This document shows, in pieces, positions 24,753 to 33,216 of a stretch of 64,000 nucleotides of DNA. Where the stretch lies: positions 1 through 64,000 of the forward strand of contig NZ_JBNFVY010000001.1 of NCBI RefSeq assembly GCF_049943335.1, read 5' to 3'. Below the pieces are notes generated by a model, which saw nothing but the letters and a program-made list of their open reading frames with translations, had not been told where the DNA came from and did not search any database. The position numbers and the translations under genes are program-made. The stretch's first letter is position 1, and every line of letters starts with the position of its first letter. The stretch comes from JBNFVY01 sp049943335 (GTDB taxonomy: Bacteria; Pseudomonadota; Alphaproteobacteria; Rhodobacterales; Rhodobacteraceae).

Positions 24753-25801
24753 GCGTCCACCTCTGCGACTTCGGGAAGGTCCAGCACCAGGGCTTCGAAG
24801 GCGGGCACGTGGTCAGCGTCGTCTTTGCGCATTCCGAAGATTTGCAGGATGATCTCGCCGTGCTCGTCGAAGGCTTCGACCGAAATCGCCATGCCGCGTT
24901 TGGTCGGTTTGCGCACCTCGTACACCTCGGCGACATGGTCCGAGCGCAGATGCAGGTTGAAGCCGGGGTCCATCACGTTGTTCCACGGTCCCACCTGTTT
25001 CACCGCCTTGATCGGGCCCGAGTGGATCTGGATACAGCCGTGGTTCCCGACGAAAACCATCGACGGCACGCCGCTTTCGCCAAGTTTGGCCAGCAACAGA
25101 TCGACGGACTGCGGGGCCAACCGCCGCACGTAGGGCGCGCCCGCGATCCGGTAGGCGCCCAAGCGGTTCATCTTGAGCTTGCGGGTCATTAGCAGGAACT
25201 GGTGCGTGTCGGTCATCCGGTCCCACTCGCTGCGCAAGGTCTCGGCCTTGTCCTCGCGACTGCGGGCGCCCGTCGGGGCGGGCCGCGGCGCGACGTCGAG
25301 ACTGTCGGATTGTTCGGGGGTAGCAAGGGTTTTGACGAGAGTGGCCCATTCCTCGTGGTTCGAGCCGTTGCGCAGGTGGATTTTGTGGACGGCATCACCG
25401 GCAGCATCGAATATTTGGATCGACCGGCGCGGCGTATCATCGACGACGGTTTCTACCGCAAAGGCCGAAATCCAGTGCTGCGGAAATATCCGCAAGTCGA
25501 CGTTTTCGTTAAGCACCATGCTCGCGTGTTTGCCGGAATGATAATTGTCATAGCTGCCAACTTTTTCATGCACGACAGAGGGGGTGCGGGTCAGCGCCAT
25601 CACCTCGCCTAGGGCCGGGACGGCGGCCATGATATCGTCCGGGTTAGCAGACAGGCGCACCGTTCCATGCCCGACCTGTGCGGCCACCAGTTGCGCTTCG
25701 GAAATCCCGAGCGTCTCGGAAAGATCACGGGCACGAAGCGCGTGATTCTCAGCTTGATTTTCGCGAATGTCACGCGGTGACAGGGAAGCGGTATCCGACA
25801 T
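24749..25801 (-). CDS. hmuS: Cytoplasmic heme-handling protein HmuS
   Basis: A 350-residue HemS/ChuX-family protein with two similar halves. It binds heme after import and is linked to heme trafficking or degradation. Recognisable parts are REN-AENHALRARDLSETLGISEAQL at the N-terminus, MALTRTPSVVHEKVGSY near 88, HWISAFAV near 110 and, in the second half, VFVGNHGCIQIHSGPI and WNNVMDPGFNLHL. It is the first gene of the minus-strand operon, with AAGGAGC upstream of its ATG, and faces hmuR across a 238-base divergent promoter carrying an iron box. Confidence 0.93.
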   Translation of the reverse strand: MSDTASLSPRDIRENQAENHALRARDLSETLGISEAQLVAAQVGHGTVRLSANPDDIMAAVPALGEVMALTRTPSVVHEKVGSYDNYHSGKHASMVLNENVDLRIFPQHWISAFAVETVVDDTPRRSIQIFDAAGDAVHKIHLRNGSNHEEWATLVKTLATPEQSDSLDVAPRPAPTGARSREDKAETLRSEWDRMTDTHQFLLMTRKLKMNRLGAYRIAGAPYVRRLAPQSVDLLLAKLGESGVPSMVFVGNHGCIQIHSGPIKAVKQVGPWNNVMDPGFNLHLRSDHVAEVYEVRKPTKRGMAISVEAFDEHGEIILQIFGMRKDDADHVPAFEALVLDLPEVAEVDA

Positions 25802-25902
25802 ACGGATGCTCCTTTTTCTTTTGATTTTAAGTGATTACCTGGCGGCGCCGTGGCCATTTGGCCGCGCTTGCTGGGTGGGGGCGAGTTCTGCACTCTAATT
25901 GT

Positions 25903-25917
25903 TGACTGAAATACTCA
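25903..25917. promoter_or_regulatory. Iron-responsive box TGA-N9-TCA in the hmuS-hmuR promoter
   Basis: TGA at 25903-25905, nine bases, then TCA at 25915-25917. This is the layout of the IRO box bound by the iron-sulfur repressor RirA in rhizobia and proposed for roseobacters. It lies 102 bases from the hmuS start and 123 from hmuR. Seen as a motif; binding and iron control of both genes are inferred. Confidence 0.6.
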
Positions 25918-25942
25918 TGTACTTTATCCGATGCAAGTCATT

Positions 25943-25960
25943 TGCACGACCGATCGTGCA
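25943..25960. promoter_or_regulatory. Seven-base inverted repeat in the hmu divergent promoter
   Basis: TGCACGA and TCGTGCA separated by four bases, no mismatch, 25 bases beyond the iron box and 80 bases before hmuR. It could be a second operator (for example for Irr or an AraC/LacI-type regulator) or a hairpin in the hmuR leader. It does not resemble a terminator because no T run follows. Confidence 0.5.
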
Positions 25961-26039
25961 GCGGCCCGGAAACGGCCCGCAGCCAAGCCAGCGCACCGCC
26001 AGCTCGCAAGACATCAAAAAAATCTGGAAGGGGATACCC

Positions 26040-28037
26040 ATGAACGCGCAACCCGCGATGCGCGCGGCTTTGCTGTCAAGCGCCGCACTCATCATCGCCC
26101 TGCCCGCTAAGGCGCAGGAAACATTTCAACTCGACACCGTCTTCCTCGCCGAAAGCAAACGCGAAGTGGCGACCGAGACCGCCGTCGCCGAAACGACCGT
26201 GGATCTTGAAGAGATCGAGGATCGTCAGGCCGATACCATCGCCGAACTGGTCGACACCGTCCCCGGCGTCCGGCTGATCAATGGCAACACGGCCCAGGGG
26301 TCCGGTATCAACATCCGCGGCTTTGGCGCGAACGGCACCTATGGCACCGACCAGAAGGTCGCCGTGCAGACCGACGGCGCGAGCGTCGGCTCCGAGGAGC
26401 TCTACCGGATCGGAACGCAGCTCTACACCGATCCCGAGCTTTACAAAGAGGTCAACGTGATCCGCGGTATCGCCGGAACCTTTGAATACGGGTCTGGCAT
26501 CATCGGCGGGTTGATCCGCGCAGAAACCAAAGACGCCATTGACATCACGGGGGGTGACACCGGCTTCAACCTGCGCCAGACCGCCCAATACGGCACCAAC
26601 GGCGACCAGTTTGCCAGTTCGACCATCCTCGCCTGGCAACCGACCGAGAATTTCGGGGTGATCGGCAACTACACCTACCGGATGCAGGATATCCTGGTCG
26701 ATGGGTCCGGTAATCCGATCAACGCACAGTCCGCGTCTCTGCCCAGCTACCATGTCGGCGCGCTCTATACCTTTGGGGACGCCAACCAGCACGAATTGCG
26801 CGCCACCTATTCCGACACGACGTCGTCCGAAGAAGACGTCCCCTACGACAGCTTCGGCCTGTCCAGCGGGAGCTTCGGCAATGTCGACCGCGAAGTGCAG
26901 TCGCGCACGGCAACCCTGCGCTATTCATTCGATAGCCCAACAACGGATCTGGTGAATATCACGGCCAATCTCAGCTATGCCGACCAACAGATCGACAGCG
27001 CCTATATCCCCGGTTCGTCGCCGCTCGAAGGCACACCGACCTTTGGCTCGTTGCTGCCGCTCGTCGATGCGGACCACCGTTATGAGACAACCAAACGGAC
27101 GGTGAAAAACCAGGCTCTCTTCGCCACGGGCAGTGTCCAGCATGACCTGCGCGTCGGCGTCGAAAGCATCTACAAGGAACGCCTGGATGCGTCTTCGGCC
27201 CCAGGCGGCACGGATCGGCGCCTTGCCGTATTCGCCGTGGACGACCTGACATGGGGCGGGCTGACGGTAACGCCCGCTGTGCGCTATGAACACCAGCGGG
27301 TCGGCGGCCCGGCCTATGCCTATTACGACAACGACGCCCTGATGGGCGGTGTCACGGCGCGCTACGGATTCGGCAGTTCAGGCTTTGCGATCTTCGGCAG
27401 CGCGGCCTACACCGAGAACTTGCCGATCATGGACGACCTGACGAACCCCGCCTACATGAAACAATCGGAAAAAGCGCGCAGCTTCGAGATCGGCACAAGC
27501 TTCGACCGCCCATCGGTTTTTGCCAGTGGCGACCAGTTGAGCCTGAAGGCCAGCGGCTACCAAACCTCTGTTTGGGACGTCACCTCTTATACGACCGCTG
27601 CGATGGGCCCTATTACCGACGTCTCGCTGCGTGGATTCGAACTTGAAGGCTCGTACTCGACGGCCAGCGGGTTCTACACGGACATCAACGCCAACGTCCA
27701 GCGGGGGACCGGCAAGGACGCAATCGGCACCAAGATGGATTGGTCCGGCATCCCCGCCGATCAAACGCGTCTTACCTTGGGGAAGCGTTTCGGCGAAGAA
27801 TATGACTTCTCATGGGAAGCGGTCGCCGATTCGTCCATGTCCCGGTCCGCCACCCCAACGCCGTCTAGCGTCGTCCACAACCTGCGCGCCACCTACCGCC
27901 CGCAAGAGCGCGCATTGAATGGGGTCGAGTTCCGCCTGGGTGTCGAGAACCTCTTCGACCTGGACTACACCCCGCACCTTGCAACCCGCCCGGCGCCGGG
28001 GCGAACATTCAAAATATCCATCGCAGCAACATTCTGA
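26040..28037 (+). CDS. hmuR: TonB-dependent heme receptor
   Basis: Outer-membrane TonB-dependent receptor, 665 aa. The signal peptide ends near residue 26 (PAKA-QE). A plug domain follows: DTIAELVDTVPGVRLIN, NIRGFGANG and LYKEVNVIRGIAGTFEYGSG. The 22-strand barrel ends in aromatic ISIAATF, the usual C-terminal Phe. The ATG at 26040 has GGAAGGGG seven bases upstream and starts the signal peptide; a longer frame from 25899 would run through the promoter. The FRAP/NPNL heme motif could not be found with certainty, so heme specificity rests on the divergent hmuSTUV operon. Confidence 0.9.
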   Translation: MNAQPAMRAALLSSAALIIALPAKAQETFQLDTVFLAESKREVATETAVAETTVDLEEIEDRQADTIAELVDTVPGVRLINGNTAQGSGINIRGFGANGTYGTDQKVAVQTDGASVGSEELYRIGTQLYTDPELYKEVNVIRGIAGTFEYGSGIIGGLIRAETKDAIDITGGDTGFNLRQTAQYGTNGDQFASSTILAWQPTENFGVIGNYTYRMQDILVDGSGNPINAQSASLPSYHVGALYTFGDANQHELRATYSDTTSSEEDVPYDSFGLSSGSFGNVDREVQSRTATLRYSFDSPTTDLVNITANLSYADQQIDSAYIPGSSPLEGTPTFGSLLPLVDADHRYETTKRTVKNQALFATGSVQHDLRVGVESIYKERLDASSAPGGTDRRLAVFAVDDLTWGGLTVTPAVRYEHQRVGGPAYAYYDNDALMGGVTARYGFGSSGFAIFGSAAYTENLPIMDDLTNPAYMKQSEKARSFEIGTSFDRPSVFASGDQLSLKASGYQTSVWDVTSYTTAAMGPITDVSLRGFELEGSYSTASGFYTDINANVQRGTGKDAIGTKMDWSGIPADQTRLTLGKRFGEEYDFSWEAVADSSMSRSATPTPSSVVHNLRATYRPQERALNGVEFRLGVENLFDLDYTPHLATRPAPGRTFKISIAATF

Positions 28038-28043
28038 ACCAAC

Positions 28044-28072
28044 GCGGCGAGCGCCCCAAAGGTGCTCGCCGC
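28044..28072 (+). terminator. Strong hairpin after hmuR
   Basis: Nine-base perfect stem GCGGCGAGC / GCTCGCCGC (28044-28052 with 28064-28072) and an eleven-base loop, seven bases after the hmuR stop. There is no clear T run, so termination may be imperfect or the hairpin may stabilise the 3' end. Confidence 0.5.
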
Positions 28073-28671
28073 ACGCCTTATGAATCCATCAAGATGCCGT
28101 CCACGGGATGCGCCTGGCCCTTGGGCAAACTGCAGCAAAGAGCCGAACCTGCGCAACAAGCTGTCACGCAGAATGTTTAGCGCTGCGTTTCTGTTGCAGT
28201 GCCTTGGCGGGATAGGTGTCTATGAATTCGAGCTATGATATCTCGCAGCCAACGTGGCGGAAGCCATTTTTTGCCGCTTGCTTTGTGGCTCGGTTGGACA
28301 CCTCATAACACGCGGCCATAGACTGCGCCGAAACATCCAAGAAAATTTCACGATCTAAGTTCTTTGGGGGAATGGGGTTTTTTTACCTACACCCCGCATG
28401 AGAACAAAATGGGTGTAACAAGCCATTGGAAGCGGGTCCGTTTTCCTTGCTGGCTGCAAAACCCAACCTGGGCATCCCGCACTTGGTGCGTGTGATACAT
28501 ATGGCCGGGAATTGAAAGGAAAGCGGCGAACTTGGCGCATGCCGCAAAGTCGGGAATCTTGGCGAAAATCACGTAAGATACTGATTAAAAATGACTTAAG
28601 ATATTATGATACCATTTGCGACGCGCAAAGTTTTGCGCGCCGTGCAAATTTATCCGCTTCCCGACACGTGA
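28073..28671. other. Coding-poor stretch between hmuR and gyrB
   Basis: About 600 bases without a convincing gene; AT-rich compared with both neighbours and with frequent stops. Short open frames on the minus strand (for example around 28355-28572) resemble no family I know. It contains a seven-base inverted repeat TACACCC / GGGTGTA (28388-28394 and 28411-28417) and, near the gyrB end, GCGCAAA / TTTGCGC-like arms around 28624-28640 that may form a gyrB 3' hairpin. It may be eroded foreign DNA. Confidence 0.5.
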
Positions 28672-31089
28672 TCAGATATCCAGGTTTTCCACGTTGAGCG
28701 CGTTTTGCTGGATGAATTCACGGCGCGGTTCGACCACGTCGCCCATCAGCTTGGTGAACAGATCATCGGCTTCGACCATGTCATCGACTGTCACCTGCAG
28801 CAGCGTGCGCGCTTCGGGGTCCAGCGTGGTTTCCCACAGCTGATCCGGGTTCATTTCGCCCAGCCCTTTGTAGCGTTGCAGCGTCAGGCCCTTTTCGCCT
28901 TCGGCCAGAACCGCGTTCAACAGCTCGGTCGGGCCGTGAATGATCTGCTCGCGATCCTTGCGGACCAGTTGCGCCGGTTCCTGGAACGGATCGCGCGTGC
29001 CCTGCGACACCTCGGACAGGCGCCGTGCCTCGCCCGAGCGCAGCACCGCCCCATCCAGCGTGCGGATTTCTTCCACGCCGCGCAGAACGCGGCTCAGACG
29101 AATGCCGTGATCCTGGGTGATGCGCCCCTGCCAGCCGCGTTCATATTCGACGGCCACCTGGTCGAGACGCGCCGACACCTGGTCAGCGACTTGCTGCAGA
29201 TCGGCATCCGCGCGGCCCGGATCGAACGCCCCGGCCAGCGCCGCCTGTTCCAGCACATGGCGTGGGTAATGCGTTGGAAAGGCATCCAGAATACGGCGAA
29301 AACTGCGGGCCGCTTCGACCACGCGGTGTAAATCCTGGCCCGCGATTTCTTCACCGTTTTCAAGCCGCAATACCGCCCCGTCGATGCCCTGCTGGATCAG
29401 ATAGTCTTCCAGTGCCGGCACATCCTTGAGGTACACTTCCGAGCGACCGCGCGACACCTTGTAGAGCGGCGGCTGCGCAATATAGAGGTACCCACCTTCG
29501 ATGATTTCGGGCATCTGACGGAAAAAGAATGTCAGCAGCAGCGTGCGAATGTGCGCGCCGTCAACATCGGCATCGGTCATGATGACGATCTTGTGGTAGC
29601 GCAGCTTGGAAATGTCGAATTCGTCGCGTCCGATACCGGTGCCGAGCGCGGTGATCAGCGTGCCGATTTCCTGGCTGGACAGCATCCGGTCGAACCGCGC
29701 GCGTTCGACGTTCAGGATTTTGCCGCGCAGGGGCAGCACAGCCTGATTGTTTCGGGACCGGCCCTGTTTGGCCGACCCGCCTGCGCTGTCCCCTTCGACA
29801 AGGAAAACTTCGCGTTTGGCTGGATCGCGTTCCTGGCAATCGGCCAGCTTGCCGGGCAGTGACGCTATGTCCAGCGCAGATTTTTTGCGCGTCATTTCGC
29901 GCGCTTTTCGGGCAGCTTCGCGGGCCAGCGCGGCCTCGACGATCTTGGTAACGATGATGCGGGCTTCGTTCGGGTGCTCTTCAAACCATTCGCCCAGCTT
30001 TTCGTTCACCAGGTTTTCAACCGCAGGGCGCACTTCGGAACTGACCAGCTTGTCCTTGGTTTGCGAACTGAACTTGGGATCGGGCACCTTGACCGACAGC
30101 ACAGCCGTCAGGCCCTCGCGCGCGTCGTCCCCGGTAAAGGTAACCTTTTCCCTTTTCATAATTCCGGTGGAATTGGCATAGAGATTGATCGTTCGCGTCA
30201 GCGCGCCGCGAAAGCCCGCCAAGTGCGTGCCGCCGTCGCGTTGGGGGATGTTGTTTGTAAAGGGCAGCACCGTTTCGTGGTAGCTGTCGTTCCACCACAT
30301 CGCCACCTCGACGGTGATCCCGTCCTTTTCGCCGGTCACGAAGATCGGCTCTTCCATCACCGAAGACTTCGAGCGATCCAGATAGCGGACGAATTCCTTG
30401 ACGCCGCCTTCATAGCACAACGTCACCTCGCGCGCCTCGGCGGGCCGTTCATCGCGCAAGATGATTTTCACACCCGAATTCAGGAACGCCAGTTCGCGCA
30501 GGCGCTTTTCCAGCGTCTCGTAATTGTAGTCCAGGTTCGAAAACGTGCCGGTCGACGCAAGGAACCGCACTTCTGTCCCGCTTTCGCCGTTCGCATCGCC
30601 CACTTCGCGCAAATGCTCTGTCGTTTCGCCATGTTCGAATTTGGCGTAGTGTTCCTTGCCATCCCGCCAGACGCGCAGTTCCAGCCACACCGACAGTGCG
30701 TTCACCACCGACACGCCGACGCCGTGCAGACCGCCCGACACCTTGTACGAATTGCTGTCGAATTTCCCGCCCGCATGCAGCTGGGTCATGATGACCTCGG
30801 CCGCCGACACGCCTTCTTCTTCGTGAATACCCACGGGAATACCGCGCCCGTTGTCACGCACCGAAACGCTGGAATCCGCGTGGACTGTCACGGTCACATA
30901 ATCGGCATGACCGGCCAACGCTTCGTCAATGCCGTTGTCCACGACCTCGTAAACCATGTGGTGCAGCCCCGACCCATCGTCGGTATCGCCGATATACATG
31001 CCCGGCCGCTTGCGGACTGCCTCTAAGCCTTTGAGAACCTTGATGGAATCTGCGCCATATTCGGCGGGCTGCTGCGCGTCGTCTGCCAT
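28672..31089 (-). CDS. gyrB: DNA gyrase subunit B
   Basis: ATPase subunit of gyrase that introduces negative supercoils. It is 805 aa. The GHKL ATPase domain opens with SIKVLKGLEAVRKRPGMYIG, ELADNAIDEA-type sequence (here VVDNGIDEALAGHA) and GGLHGVGVSVVNALS. The transducer has QTKDKLVSSEV. The TOPRIM domain has LVEGDSAGGSAKQGR, TDADVDGAHIRTLLL and the C-terminal QRYKGLGEMNPDQLWETT. The ATG at 31089 starts the domain; the longer frame upstream is not conserved. It lies downstream of recF and the LysE-type gene on the same strand, separated by 379 bases. Confidence 0.97.
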   Translation of the reverse strand: MADDAQQPAEYGADSIKVLKGLEAVRKRPGMYIGDTDDGSGLHHMVYEVVDNGIDEALAGHADYVTVTVHADSSVSVRDNGRGIPVGIHEEEGVSAAEVIMTQLHAGGKFDSNSYKVSGGLHGVGVSVVNALSVWLELRVWRDGKEHYAKFEHGETTEHLREVGDANGESGTEVRFLASTGTFSNLDYNYETLEKRLRELAFLNSGVKIILRDERPAEAREVTLCYEGGVKEFVRYLDRSKSSVMEEPIFVTGEKDGITVEVAMWWNDSYHETVLPFTNNIPQRDGGTHLAGFRGALTRTINLYANSTGIMKREKVTFTGDDAREGLTAVLSVKVPDPKFSSQTKDKLVSSEVRPAVENLVNEKLGEWFEEHPNEARIIVTKIVEAALAREAARKAREMTRKKSALDIASLPGKLADCQERDPAKREVFLVEGDSAGGSAKQGRSRNNQAVLPLRGKILNVERARFDRMLSSQEIGTLITALGTGIGRDEFDISKLRYHKIVIMTDADVDGAHIRTLLLTFFFRQMPEIIEGGYLYIAQPPLYKVSRGRSEVYLKDVPALEDYLIQQGIDGAVLRLENGEEIAGQDLHRVVEAARSFRRILDAFPTHYPRHVLEQAALAGAFDPGRADADLQQVADQVSARLDQVAVEYERGWQGRITQDHGIRLSRVLRGVEEIRTLDGAVLRSGEARRLSEVSQGTRDPFQEPAQLVRKDREQIIHGPTELLNAVLAEGEKGLTLQRYKGLGEMNPDQLWETTLDPEARTLLQVTVDDMVEADDLFTKLMGDVVEPRREFIQQNALNVENLDI

Positions 31090-31468
31090 TCGGATTGTCC
31101 CGTTATTACCTGTCGATTTTATACGCAGTTCTGGGGGGATTGTCACGCGCCTGACACAAGATTTGGTGGTTTGTGCGGCGTCCGTGGCGGTCACCAAAAA
31201 TGCCGCGATCTGCCGCGCTGCCAACACCGAATAGCCGCGCGCACTGGCGGTTGATTGACCGGTGTATCCCTTGGTGACGATAGCCCAAGCGGCGGGGGAT
31301 ACCTTTCACGCCGGTCTGCCAAAGCCCGTCGCGATGATCGTTCTGTAAATCGATGCTGCCTTATCCGTCGCGCTGATGATCCGGGCACGTCGCCGGCGCG
31401 GCGTCATCGCCACTGCGCAGGGTGATGGGCTGTTGGATCAAACGGATGTCGTGACGGGTCTTCAAGTA
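31090..31468. other. Spacer between gyrB and the LysE-family gene
   Basis: 379 bases without a supported gene. It should hold the gyrB promoter on the minus strand. Sequences similar to DnaA boxes were looked for because of the replication genes nearby, but no full TTATCCACA-type cluster is present. A GGCGGGGGA-rich stretch near 31290 has no partner for a stem. Nothing else is recognised. Confidence 0.5.
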
Positions 31469-32089
31469 TCATGTGAATGGAATGATCGCCGCAACGACGA
31501 TCAACATGATCCCGGCGGAAATGTTCAGCCGTCGCAGCGCCTTGGGCGAGCTCATCAAATTGCGCGCCAGGCCCACGAACCCGGCCATGACGACGTTGCC
31601 CAGCAAAGGCACCGCCATCGACAGGGCCACGATCACGGCGATATCCGGCGCGGTCAGGGCGCGCAGATCGAAAAAACCCGGCAACATGCCCATGTAGAAC
31701 AGGATCGCCTTGGGGTTGGCCAGAATCACGATGACGCCCGCCACGAACCCCGCCCACATACCGGGCCGCGTCAGGCGGCTGTCGGCGGCGATCTGGCGGT
31801 CACAATGGCGGATGATCGTGACGCCCAGCCACAGGAAAAACCCGCTGGCCACGAATTTCAGGACATAGGTCAGGCCGTCGAATTCGCTTGCCACCCAGCC
31901 CAGTCCAAGGATCGCCAGAAGTGGCCAGAGCGCATCGCCCACCGCCACCCCGATAGCCAGCGGCCAGGCGGCGTGAAACCCGCCCGACAGCGCGCGCGCC
32001 ATCAGCGCCATCCACACCGGGCCCGGCGTCAGGAAAAGGATCAGCAACGCCAGCGCATAGAGTGCCATATCGGCGATCGTTATCGTCAA
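31469..32089 (-). CDS. LysE/RhtB-family amino-acid exporter
   Basis: A 206-residue inner-membrane protein with six hydrophobic spans. The family signature is near the N-terminus, LFLTPGPVWMALMARALSGG, followed by GVAVGDALWPLLAILGLGWV. The middle VIVILANPKAILFYMGMLPGFF matches the second conserved block of LysE/RhtB. Such proteins export amino acids or related metabolites; the substrate is unknown. Its start overlaps the recF stop by four bases, so it is translated from the same mRNA as recF, an unusual partner for a repair gene. Confidence 0.88.
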   Translation of the reverse strand: MTITIADMALYALALLILFLTPGPVWMALMARALSGGFHAAWPLAIGVAVGDALWPLLAILGLGWVASEFDGLTYVLKFVASGFFLWLGVTIIRHCDRQIAADSRLTRPGMWAGFVAGVIVILANPKAILFYMGMLPGFFDLRALTAPDIAVIVALSMAVPLLGNVVMAGFVGLARNLMSSPKALRRLNISAGIMLIVVAAIIPFT

Positions 32090-33192
32090 ATCACCCGAAC
32101 CTCGGACCCGTCCGCGCCTTCGCGCACCTCGATCTGCATGGCGCGATTTCCCCAGTCTTCGAACAGTTCAGGCCCGGTGCCCGTCATCCAGGCCTGCGCG
32201 CCCAAGGCGGCGATTTCATCGTAGAGCGCGGCGCGCCGGTCGCCGTCCAGATGGGCCGCGACTTCGTCAAGCAGAACGATGGGCGGGGCGCCAAAATCCT
32301 GCGCCAGGGCCCGTGCATTTGCCAAAATCAGGGAAATCAGCAGCGCTTTCTGCTCGCCCGTCGAACATTGCGCGGCGGGCATGGATTTCCTGGCATAGAT
32401 GGCGCCCAGATCTGCCCGGTGCGGGCCGGTCAGTGTGCGCCCGGCGGCCATGTCCCGCGGGCGGTCCTGCGCCAAGGCTTCGGCCAGAGCGTCTTCGGTG
32501 TCGGGCAGCGTACCGCCTTCGGGCGGCTCAAGCGTCAGATCGGCGACCGGAAACGCCGTTGCGGCATCGTGCTGCGCGGCGGCGACGCGCGCCAGCGCCT
32601 GGTTGCGGTTGGCCATGATCGCGGCCCCTTCGCGCGCCATCTGTGCTTCCAGCGCAGCGTACCAATGGGCATCGCGCACGTCATCCTTGAGCAACCGGTT
32701 GCGTTCACGCATGGCCTTTTCATAGGCCAGGGTGGCGTCGGCATGGCGCGGCTCGAAACTCATGGTCATACGGTCAAGAAACCGGCGCCGGCCCTCGGCC
32801 GCCTCGATCCACAGCCGGTCCATCGCCGGGATCAGCCAGACAATCCGCGCGATGCGCCCTAGCGCCACCTGCGCAGCCGCTTTGCCATCAATCCGCACGT
32901 TGCGGGTGCTGCCCGGTTCGGCCCAGGTTTCCACCTCGTGCAACTGGGTCAGCGATGTCAGCTCGGCGCTGACCTTCCAGCCCAAGGCTTGCGGTCTTCG
33001 CATCAGCTCGTCCGGCCGGGCCCGCCGCAGCCCGCGGCCAGGTGACAACATCGACACCGCTTCAAGAATATTGGTCTTGCCAGCCCCGTTCGCCCCCCAG
33101 ATCGCAATTGGGCGCCCGTCCAGCGTCAGATCAACCCGTCGGTGGGACCGAAAATGCGAAAGAGCCAGCCTGTCGATCACAAGCCGGCTCAT
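32086..33192 (-). CDS. recF: DNA replication and repair protein RecF
   Basis: SMC-like ATPase that loads RecA at single-stranded gaps with RecO and RecR. It is 368 aa. Walker A is AIWGANGAGKTNILEAVSML near residue 30, the signature is STGEQKALLISLILANARAL near 270 and Walker B is IVLLDEVAAHLD near 305. The RecF-specific LMRRP and VWLIPAMDRLW segments are present. It lies 24 bases after dnaN on the same strand, the classical dnaA-dnaN-recF order, with gyrB further on. Confidence 0.96.
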   Translation of the reverse strand: MSRLVIDRLALSHFRSHRRVDLTLDGRPIAIWGANGAGKTNILEAVSMLSPGRGLRRARPDELMRRPQALGWKVSAELTSLTQLHEVETWAEPGSTRNVRIDGKAAAQVALGRIARIVWLIPAMDRLWIEAAEGRRRFLDRMTMSFEPRHADATLAYEKAMRERNRLLKDDVRDAHWYAALEAQMAREGAAIMANRNQALARVAAAQHDAATAFPVADLTLEPPEGGTLPDTEDALAEALAQDRPRDMAAGRTLTGPHRADLGAIYARKSMPAAQCSTGEQKALLISLILANARALAQDFGAPPIVLLDEVAAHLDGDRRAALYDEIAALGAQAWMTGTGPELFEDWGNRAMQIEVREGADGSEVRVI

Positions 33193-33216
33193 TCCACATC
33201 ACCTACCTGCAGACCA

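Noticed and set aside
28355..28572. Two 61-codon minus-strand frames in the hmuR-gyrB gap
   Set aside because: They overlap each other in different frames, lack ribosome sites and match no family; more likely decayed sequence.
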